From: an uncultured Erysipelotrichaceae bacterium
Lineage (GTDB): Bacteria > Bacillota_I > Bacilli_A > RF39 > UBA660
Direction: 5' to 3'
DNA: 8,410 nt
NCBI GenBank assembly: GCA_902766135.1
Contig: CACXCK010000006.1
Location: 1-8,410 of the forward strand
A program made the translations under genes and the position numbers. Of the stretch, positions 1 to 5,592 are shown piece after piece. Positions within the stretch are counted from its first letter, which is position 1. Each line of letters begins with the position of its first letter. Below the pieces are notes generated by a model that was not told where the DNA came from, did not search any database, and saw nothing but the letters and a program-made list of their open reading frames with translations.

Positions 1-356
1 TTAAACTTCTCTAAAAACTTTTTAGTAAGCACATGAAAAGCTATAACATTTAAATTAATCATTTCTAGTTCCCTATCTAAATCAGTTTCTAAAAAATCTC
101 CAAACAAACCAAAACCTGCATTATTAATTAAAATATCAATATCGTCATCCTTATACTTTTCATACAGCTTATTAACGTTCTCAATATTCATTAAATCAAA
201 AGTTTCAATAACAACATTACCTTTAAGCTTATCCTTCACTTCCTCTAGTTTTTCTTTTCTTCTAGCCACTAGTATTAAATCAATTCCTAAACTATCTAAG
301 TAAATTGCCATATCCCTTCCAATTCCACTAGAAGCACCAGTCACCAAAGCCTTCAT
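1..356 (-). CDS. Short-chain dehydrogenase/reductase (SDR), N-terminal part, cut by left edge
   Basis: This is the first 118 codons of an NAD(P)-dependent oxidoreductase of the classical SDR family; the rest lies left of the window. The translation starts MKALVTGASSGIGRD, with the glycine-rich cofactor motif TGxxxGxG at residues 6-13. ARR follows beta-2 at 31-33, and a basic residue there usually favours NADP(H). D54 sits where the adenine-contacting acidic residue is expected, and NNAG is at 78-81. The catalytic Ser and YxxxK would fall beyond the edge, so activity and substrate cannot be judged. The ATG shares its A with the TAA of the upstream pyrophosphatase gene (TAATG). An AAAGGA Shine-Dalgarno lies 7 nt before it inside that gene, which implies co-transcription and probably translational coupling. 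The family call is firm; the substrate is unknown. Confidence 0.9.
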   Translation of the reverse strand, partial: MKALVTGASSGIGRDMAIYLDSLGIDLILVARRKEKLEEVKDKLKGNVVIETFDLMNIENVNKLYEKYKDDDIDILINNAGFGLFGDFLETDLDRELEMINLNVIAFHVLTKKFLEKF

Positions 357-1975
357 TATCTATTCCTTTCAATAGCTTCCATTATTGCCGGAAGAATTTG
401 CTTTTTTCTAGAAACAAATCCATCTAAGAATGTTCCTTCTTCTATGTCATCTATATTAAAACTATCTTTTATAACTTCGACACTACTCTCATTATATATT
501 ACATAAGACCCATTTTTAACTACATCTGTGACAAAAAGAGTAACAACAGAATCATCTCTTCTTGATATCGAATTAAGTTCATTAACTATATCATTCATAC
601 TATCTTTTATTACATCAAAATCCATTGTAATAATTTGACTAATACCAAGTGAAGAACTACCAACCTTATAATTTTTATAATCTTGATAAATAATATCTTC
701 AATTGTAAGTCCTTCAATACTGCTACCAGCCTTAAGCATTTCTAGGCCATACTCTTCATAATTAACACCTGCAATACGCGAAAGCTCTAACACTGCCATC
801 TTATCATTTCCAGTCGTCGTAGGACTTTTTAATATTAAAGTATCAGACAATATTGCCGACAACATAATACCCGCTATATCTCTAGGTATTTCTATATCAT
901 TTTCTAAATATAAAAGATACAAAATCGTACAAGTACAACCAAGTGGCATACACCTAAAATTAATTGGTCTTGTTGTACCTATAGCGCCAAGATTATGATG
1001 ATCTATTATTTCAACGATATTAGCCTCTTCTATACCAGGTACACTTTGATCAAAATTATTATGATCAACTAAAATAACATTCATTTTATCATAATTACCA
1101 GTATCAATTGGTCTAATAAGCCCCAAACATACACCTTTACTATTCACTATCGGATAATTAGTAAAACCCAGTTTATGCGTATCAGCCACAAAATCAGTTA
1201 AATAATCAAGTTCATTAACAACTGTTGGATACAAATTTACTAGTATGGTCTTAACATAATTACTTAAAGCAATGGCATTACATGTATTATAAGTATCAAA
1301 TGAAGATGATATAACACTAACCTTATGTTCACGAGCAAGTTCTAACAACTCTTCATCCAAAAGAAAATTATTTGTAATAACAATAAGAGCAATATTAGAC
1401 ATAATTCCGTGCTTAATAACTTTATACCTATCTCCAACAATTAATATCTCATTACTATTTAATTTACTTTGTTCAATGAACGTTTGACTTTGATAACTTC
1501 CCGCAATAAGCCTTCCATCAAACTCTTCTTGAAATCTTAGTATTTCCTTTCCCTGTAAAGCATCTACAATATGGTTATAATTTGTTTGCAAATGATCTTT
1601 TGATTGTTCTACAAACATCATTGCAATCTCTTTTAGTGTTAATAATCCCTTAACTTTTTTTTGTTCATTAACTATTGGTACAGCAGTAACAGACACCTCT
1701 CCCATATAATTAATAACATCTTTTATAGAAGCATATTCATCACACATAACCCCTTTTTTGTAATGAACATTTCTAAGTTGAACTTTAGCACTATTTAAAA
1801 ACTCCGGTTCTTTAAGCCCAAAATACTTAAGTGCAAAAGCACTTTCCTTATTTATATGACCAAGTACCCTTGGCGCTGTATTAAGTCCCATTTTATTTTT
1901 TAAATAAGATAGACTTATCGCACTAGCCACACTATCAGTATCTGGATTCCTATGTCCAAAAACAAATGTCTTCAT
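356..1975 (-). CDS. ppaC: Manganese-dependent (family II) inorganic pyrophosphatase with CBS and DRTGG regulatory domains
   Basis: A cytoplasmic enzyme that hydrolyses PPi to two phosphates. Its 539 residues make it much longer than the roughly 310-residue plain family II enzyme because a regulatory block is inserted. The DHH catalytic part shows the metal ligands H8, D12 and D14 (GHRNPDTDS), the DHN at 304-306, DHH at 325-327 and SDT at 377-379. The C-terminal DHHA2 part carries the substrate-binding SRKKQ at 522-526. Residues of about 75-125 and 260-292 look like a CBS pair, with a DRTGG-like segment between them (about 140-250). In characterised relatives these domains bind AMP/ADP (inhibitory) and ATP or diadenosine polyphosphates (activating); that regulation is inferred here. 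I chose ATG 1975 because GAGGAG lies 7 nt upstream and the conserved N-terminus begins there. A GTG at 1990 would add five residues and sits upstream of that ribosome site. It begins 4 nt after uvrB and overlaps the SDR start. Confidence 0.94.
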   Translation of the reverse strand: MKTFVFGHRNPDTDSVASAISLSYLKNKMGLNTAPRVLGHINKESAFALKYFGLKEPEFLNSAKVQLRNVHYKKGVMCDEYASIKDVINYMGEVSVTAVPIVNEQKKVKGLLTLKEIAMMFVEQSKDHLQTNYNHIVDALQGKEILRFQEEFDGRLIAGSYQSQTFIEQSKLNSNEILIVGDRYKVIKHGIMSNIALIVITNNFLLDEELLELAREHKVSVISSSFDTYNTCNAIALSNYVKTILVNLYPTVVNELDYLTDFVADTHKLGFTNYPIVNSKGVCLGLIRPIDTGNYDKMNVILVDHNNFDQSVPGIEEANIVEIIDHHNLGAIGTTRPINFRCMPLGCTCTILYLLYLENDIEIPRDIAGIMLSAILSDTLILKSPTTTGNDKMAVLELSRIAGVNYEEYGLEMLKAGSSIEGLTIEDIIYQDYKNYKVGSSSLGISQIITMDFDVIKDSMNDIVNELNSISRRDDSVVTLFVTDVVKNGSYVIYNESSVEVIKDSFNIDDIEEGTFLDGFVSRKKQILPAIMEAIERNR

Positions 1976-1979
1976 TATT

Positions 1980-3929
1980 TCACTCCTCACTCTTTAATTC
2001 AAATATTAAATCTCTAAGTTCCATTGCTCTTTCAAAATCAAGTTCTCGAGCACTTTTTTGCATTTCCGTCTCTAACTCATGAATCATCTTCACTTTATCT
2101 TTATGTGTCATATGACCCTTCTTCGAAGTACTTTGAACCTCATTTGATATTACACTCTTAATCTCCTTAACAATTGTCCGTGGCGTAATACCATGTTCCT
2201 TATTATAAGCCTCTTGAATACTTCTTCTTCGATTAGTTTCCGTGATTGCTTCATTCATCGAAGGAGATACAGTATCTGCATACATTATAACATGCCCGTG
2301 CTCATTACGTGCACATCTTCCTATCGTTTGAATTAAACTTCTTGTACTTCTAAGGAAACCTTGTTTATCAGCATCTAATATACAAATCAAACTAACTTCT
2401 GGAATATCGATTCCTTCACGTAAAAGATTTATACCAACAACAACATCATACATTCCACATCTTAAATCATGAATTATTTTTAATCTTTCTAACGTTTTAA
2501 CTTCATTATGAAGATAAGCAACTTTAATATTCATCTCTTTTAAATAATTAGTTAACTCTTCACTCATACGAATTGTTAAAGTTGTAATTAAAACTCTTTC
2601 ATTACGTTCTTTTCTAATTCTTATTTCATTTATGATATCATCAATTTGACCATTAGTAGGTTTAATTTCAATCGTGGGATCTAGTAATCCTGTAGGTCTA
2701 ATAATTTGTTCTACTACGTTATGATTAACATGTTCTAGTTCATAATCCCCTGGTGTAGCAGATATATATATAGCCTGATTTATTTTACTTTCGAACTCAC
2801 TAAACTTTAAAGGCCTGTTATCTAAAGCACTAGGAAGCCTAAAGCCGTAATTAACAAGGGTTTCCTTACGCATTCTATCTCCATTATACATTCCCCTTAC
2901 CTGTGGTAAAGTTACATGCGACTCATCTACAACAAGCAAAAAATCATCAGGGAAAAAATCAATTAAACAAGTCGGTGTCTCTCCTTCCCCTCTTAAAGCT
3001 AAGTGTCTAGAATAATTCTCAATTCCCGAACAAAAGCCAGTTTCTTTTAACATTTCAATATCATAATTAGTTCTTTCTCTAAGTCTTTGTTCTTCTACTA
3101 ACTTTCCTTCACTCTTTAACTCTTCTAAACGTGTTTTAAGTTCACTTTCAATTCTTCTGATTGCCTCACTCATCTTCGCATCACTCGTAACAAAGTGACT
3201 AGCTGGCGAAATCGTAACTGTTCTAACATTTTTAGTAATAGCACCCGTTACTGGATCAAATCTTTTAATACTATCTACTTCATCCCCAAATAACTCTATT
3301 CTAACTCCACTCGCATGTTCGTTAACAGGAACTATATCAATAATATCCCCATGACTTCTAAATGTTCCACGGTGGAAATCTATTTCATTTCTTTCATAGG
3401 TCATATCAATTAATTTTCTTAAAATATCATCTCTACTAATAGTCTCCCCAACACTTAAAATAAGCATCATATTTTCATATTCATTTCTTTCTCCAATACC
3501 ATATATACAAGATACAGAAGAAACAACAATCGTATCAGGATACTTAATTAAAGCACTAGTAGCAGAGTGTCGTAGCTCATCAATCTCATCATTAATAGAT
3601 GAATCTTTTTCAATATAAGTATCAGAAGAAGGAACATATGCTTCAGGTTGATAATAATCATAATAAGAAACAAAGTATTCTACATGATTATTGGGAAATA
3701 ACTCTTTAAACTCTGAATACAGTTGTCCAGCAAGAGTCTTATTATGAGCAAGTATTAAAGTAGGCTTATTAACCGTTTTTATAACATTTGCAATTGTAAA
3801 TGTCTTCCCAGTACCAGTAGCCCCAAGTAAAACTTGTTCTTTTTTTCCCTCATTAATTCCCTTAACAAGCTCACGAATAGCCTCAGGTTGATCACCACTA
3901 GGTTGAAATTTAGAAACTAATTCAAACAT
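1980..3929 (-). CDS. uvrB: Excinuclease ABC subunit B (UvrB)
   Basis: The DNA-damage-verifying helicase-like subunit of nucleotide excision repair; it is loaded by UvrA and recruits UvrC. The full-length 649 residues are normal for the family. Walker A GATGTGKT is at 36-43, the beta-hairpin region rich in aromatics (YYDYYQPEAYVP) at 89-100, and the DEAD-like box DESH at 335-338. Helicase motif V (GINLLREGIDIPE) is around 499-511 and motif VI (QTIGRCARN) at 534-542. The C-terminal UVR motif that contacts UvrC occupies about 614-646. Motif VI has Cys where most UvrBs have Ala (GRAARN), and HNEVKTLER replaces the commoner HSDIKTLER; neither touches a known catalytic residue. GGAGGTGAT with 7 nt from GGAGG to the ATG supports the start. 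It lies 19 nt after the ATPase gene, and I see no convincing promoter of its own. uvrA, a frequent neighbour, is not in the window. Confidence 0.98.
   Translation of the reverse strand: MFELVSKFQPSGDQPEAIRELVKGINEGKKEQVLLGATGTGKTFTIANVIKTVNKPTLILAHNKTLAGQLYSEFKELFPNNHVEYFVSYYDYYQPEAYVPSSDTYIEKDSSINDEIDELRHSATSALIKYPDTIVVSSVSCIYGIGERNEYENMMLILSVGETISRDDILRKLIDMTYERNEIDFHRGTFRSHGDIIDIVPVNEHASGVRIELFGDEVDSIKRFDPVTGAITKNVRTVTISPASHFVTSDAKMSEAIRRIESELKTRLEELKSEGKLVEEQRLRERTNYDIEMLKETGFCSGIENYSRHLALRGEGETPTCLIDFFPDDFLLVVDESHVTLPQVRGMYNGDRMRKETLVNYGFRLPSALDNRPLKFSEFESKINQAIYISATPGDYELEHVNHNVVEQIIRPTGLLDPTIEIKPTNGQIDDIINEIRIRKERNERVLITTLTIRMSEELTNYLKEMNIKVAYLHNEVKTLERLKIIHDLRCGMYDVVVGINLLREGIDIPEVSLICILDADKQGFLRSTRSLIQTIGRCARNEHGHVIMYADTVSPSMNEAITETNRRRSIQEAYNKEHGITPRTIVKEIKSVISNEVQSTSKKGHMTHKDKVKMIHELETEMQKSARELDFERAMELRDLIFELKSEE
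1983..1988 (-). promoter_or_regulatory. Ribosome binding site deciding the pyrophosphatase start
   Basis: GAGGAG on the minus strand, 7 nt before ATG 1975. It lies inside the last codons of uvrB, so ribosomes finishing uvrB reach it directly. It rules against the GTG at 1990, which lies 5' of it. Confidence 0.8.
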
Positions 3930-3932
3930 AAT

Positions 3933-3941
3933 ATCACCTCC
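3933..3941 (-). promoter_or_regulatory. Strong ribosome binding site of uvrB
   Basis: GGAGGTGAT on the minus strand is a near-perfect anti-16S match, in the 19-nt gap between the ATPase stop and the uvrB ATG. It fixes the uvrB start at 3929. Confidence 0.85.
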
Positions 3942-3948
3942 ATTACAT

Positions 3949-5142
3949 TTATTTATTTAACAACCAATCAGAAATATCAATTATTTCAATTCCATCTTTT
4001 ATAAATCCTTCATGATTTAAACGTGCAATTATAATTTTTTTATAACCATCTTTTATACTTAATAATGGTGTAATTTCTCTTTTTAAAGTCTCCTCACTCG
4101 CCACATTATCAGCTACTTGAATATATATTTGTTCATCATTCTTCATAGCCACAAAATCTATCTCTTTACCATACAAAGTACCAACATAAATGTCATAACC
4201 ACGCCTTAACAATTCAATAGCAACTATATTTTCTAATATTCTACCATAGTCTTCTTCTTTCCTACCATGTATTGCCCTTCTAAAAGCTGTATCTACCAAA
4301 TAATACTTATCTTGTGATTTAAGAAAAGTCTTACCCTTTATATCAAACCTTCTTACCCTATAAAAAAGAAAAGCATTGCATAAATACTCCAAATAATTTG
4401 CTATAGTTTTATGATCTCCTGTTTCAATATCATTTTTTAATGCATTCTCAATTTTTGTTGACGACGTAATATTTGATATATTATCCAAAAGATAATCACT
4501 AAGCTTGTGTAATAATGGTTCATTCTTAATTTTATACTTTTGAACAATATCACGCAATATCATTGTATTATAAATACTTTTTAAATATTGATTTTTATCA
4601 TTCCTATTATCATATAAATATGAACCAGACATACCACCATCATTAAAATAGTCATTAAAAACAGTATAACGATTACTATTATTAAAATATTTATTATATT
4701 CTTCAAATGAAAACGGAAATACATTTATTTCAAACGTCCTACCAGTAAATAATGTTGCTAAATCACTAGATAGCAAAAAAGCATTAGAACCAGTTATATA
4801 TATTCTATATTTTTCTTCTGTATGTATACTATTAATTGTATCTTCAAATCCAACACATTTTTGTATTTCATCAATTAAAACAAAGTTTTCCATCCCTTTA
4901 ATATACTTCTTAGATATATATTCATATAACTTTTCACCAGTTAATATACCATCATATTTTTTTTCATTATAATTAATATGAATAATATTACTATTATGAA
5001 CATTATTATTAATGTATTTAATAAACATCTCAAGCAATTTAGATTTCCCAGCTCTTCTTACACCGGTTATTACTTTAATATCTGGTGTATTCATTACTCT
5101 TATCATCTTATTCAAATAATCATCTCTTGATATAATTTTCAT
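3949..5142 (-). CDS. AAA ATPase with C-terminal DUF4143-like domain (COG1373-type ATP-binding protein)
   Basis: A predicted cytoplasmic P-loop ATPase of 397 residues; biological role unknown. Walker A GVRRAGKS is at 27-34, in the GxRRxGK(S/T) form typical of this family. Walker B ends in IDE at 90-92, followed by a sensor-like TGSNAFLLS near 118-126 and FTGRTFEINVFPFSF around 132-146. The C-terminal third resembles DUF4143, with a PD-(D/E)xK-like arrangement: E304, then EID at 327-329, then IQV at 341-343. The lysine of a canonical ExK is absent (IQVA), which I recall as usual for this family, so nuclease activity is doubtful. I chose ATG 5142 because GGGTGA lies 5 nt before it, conserved relatives begin at this MKIISRD point, and the -10 of a strong promoter lies between it and ATG 5175, which would add 11 residues. 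It follows an xre gene and precedes uvrB by 19 nt. Asn/Ile/Tyr-rich composition suggests an accessory gene. Related proteins are widespread and poorly characterised. Confidence 0.85.
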   Translation of the reverse strand: MKIISRDDYLNKMIRVMNTPDIKVITGVRRAGKSKLLEMFIKYINNNVHNSNIIHINYNEKKYDGILTGEKLYEYISKKYIKGMENFVLIDEIQKCVGFEDTINSIHTEEKYRIYITGSNAFLLSSDLATLFTGRTFEINVFPFSFEEYNKYFNNSNRYTVFNDYFNDGGMSGSYLYDNRNDKNQYLKSIYNTMILRDIVQKYKIKNEPLLHKLSDYLLDNISNITSSTKIENALKNDIETGDHKTIANYLEYLCNAFLFYRVRRFDIKGKTFLKSQDKYYLVDTAFRRAIHGRKEEDYGRILENIVAIELLRRGYDIYVGTLYGKEIDFVAMKNDEQIYIQVADNVASEETLKREITPLLSIKDGYKKIIIARLNHEGFIKDGIEIIDISDWLLNK

Positions 5143-5160
5143 TTGAATCACCCAAGTTAG

Positions 5161-5189
5161 ATTATATATATTCATTCCCTAAAAGTCAA
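5161..5189 (-). promoter_or_regulatory. Sigma-A promoter of the ATPase gene
   Basis: On the minus strand, -35 TTGACT (5189-5184), exactly 17 bp, then -10 TATAAT (5166-5161). This is the best promoter match I noticed in the window. Transcription would begin around 5158-5153, giving a leader of only about 11-16 nt before ATG 5142 that just includes its GGGTGA site. It makes ATG 5175, which lies between -35 and -10, unusable for this transcript. The -35 and the spacer coincide with inverted-repeat arms. Confidence 0.7.
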
Positions 5190-5216
5190 TAAAATTGTTT
5201 TTTAGGGAATTGACTT
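5174..5216. repeat. Two interleaved inverted repeats over the ATPase promoter and xre 3' end
   Basis: ATTCCCTAAAA (5174-5184) and TTTTAGGGAAT (5200-5210) are perfect 11-bp inverted copies. AAGTCAAT (5183-5190) and ATTGACTT (5209-5216) are perfect 8-bp inverted copies. The pairs interleave, and the arm centres of each pair are about 26 bp apart. One side contains the -35 and spacer of the ATPase promoter; the other contains the last codons and stop of xre. As DNA this fits a two-site operator. As RNA from the xre promoter it could form either of two competing hairpins. No U-tract follows, so it is not a standard terminator. Confidence 0.75.
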
Positions 5217-5471
5217 ATTACTTTTATTCACCTTTTCTATCTTTATAGTATACCCAACAGCCCCCAGAATATTTAGAATACTAAGTAAAGAAGGAGAATG
5301 CATTCCGGACTCTATCCTTGCAATCTTTTCTCTACTACATCCTGCAAACTGAGCAAACACATCTTGCGTTAAATTATTTTCTTTTCGAAACCTAATAAAT
5401 TCTTTAATAAAAGCTTTCTCTAATTCTTCCCCACTATAAACATAGTCCACATAACTAGAATCATATTTCAT
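5202..5471 (-). CDS. XRE/Cro-C1 family helix-turn-helix regulator
   Basis: An 89-residue predicted DNA-binding protein. The HTH spans about residues 19-75: a first helix FIKEFIRFRKENN, then LTQDVFAQFAG, a recognition helix around SREKIARIESG (46-56), and the closing SPSLLSILNILGAVGYTI. The conserved LTQ, RIE and SP(S/T)L pattern is typical of XRE antitoxin/repressor proteins of the HigA kind. There is no extra sensor domain, only a short basic tail (KVNKSNKSIP). The ATG at 5471 has GGTGG 4 nt upstream. A palindrome over its probable -10 suggests autorepression. The next gene is the COG1373-type ATPase rather than a small toxin, so a classical toxin-antitoxin role is not supported; a regulator of that ATPase, or of the divergent ligase, is the simplest reading. 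Confidence 0.88.
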   Translation of the reverse strand: MKYDSSYVDYVYSGEELEKAFIKEFIRFRKENNLTQDVFAQFAGCSREKIARIESGMHSPSLLSILNILGAVGYTIKIEKVNKSNKSIP

Positions 5472-5486
5472 ATTACCACCAGCATT

Positions 5487-5516
5487 ATTGTATCATATTT
5501 GATACAGGAATATCTA
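5487..5516 (-). promoter_or_regulatory. Probable xre promoter with extended -10
   Basis: On the minus strand, TGATACAAT contains an extended -10 (TG-n-TACAAT; hexamer at 5492-5487), with a weak -35 TAGATA (5516-5511) 18 bp upstream. The predicted start near 5480 leaves a very short leader, about 9 nt, before ATG 5471. That is tight for the GGTGG ribosome site and lowers confidence. Confidence 0.5.
5489..5506. promoter_or_regulatory. Palindromic operator, likely XRE binding site
   Basis: TGTATCA (5489-5495), spacer TATT, TGATACA (5500-5506): a perfect 7-bp inverted repeat of the size bound by XRE dimers. It covers most of the putative -10 of the xre gene, the expected position for autorepression. 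It ends 16 bp before the -35 of the rightward ligase promoter, so it could influence that promoter too. Binding by the XRE protein is inferred from proximity. Confidence 0.65.
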
Positions 5517-5522
5517 TTTATT

Positions 5523-5551
5523 TTGTTTTTTCATAAAATCTCTAGTATATT
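5523..5551 (+). promoter_or_regulatory. Promoter of the AMP-binding enzyme gene
   Basis: -35 TTGTTT (5523-5528), 17 bp, -10 TATATT (5546-5551). A start near 5558 gives a leader of about 35 nt carrying AAGGAG (5575-5580), 12 nt before ATG 5593. That spacing is longer than usual, with an A7 run between. Confidence 0.6.
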
Positions 5552-5592
5552 TAAATTGTAATAAACAAAAATAGAAGGAGACGATTAAAAAA

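Noticed and set aside
1976..1990. GTG at 1990 as the pyrophosphatase start
   Set aside because: The GAGGAG site lies downstream of it and points to ATG 1975, where the conserved KTFVFGHRNPD begins.
3930..4020. Separate uvrB promoter in the end of the ATPase gene
   Set aside because: TTGATA-like and TTGAAA-like hexamers exist but lack a -10 at acceptable spacing.
5143..5175. Upstream ATG at 5175 as the ATPase start (11 extra residues)
   Set aside because: Its AGGG sits only 1-2 nt from the ATG, and it lies between the -35 and -10 of the gene's own promoter. ATG 5142 has a proper ribosome site and begins the conserved sequence.
5174..5210. Rho-independent terminator between xre and the ATPase gene
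   Set aside because: The 11-bp stem has few G-C pairs and a loop of about 15 nt, and it is followed by GAATATATA rather than a U-tract.
5202..5471. Classical toxin-antitoxin pair with xre as antitoxin
   Set aside because: The regulator resembles HigA-type antitoxins, but no RelE/HigB-like small toxin is adjacent; the neighbour is a 397-residue ATPase.
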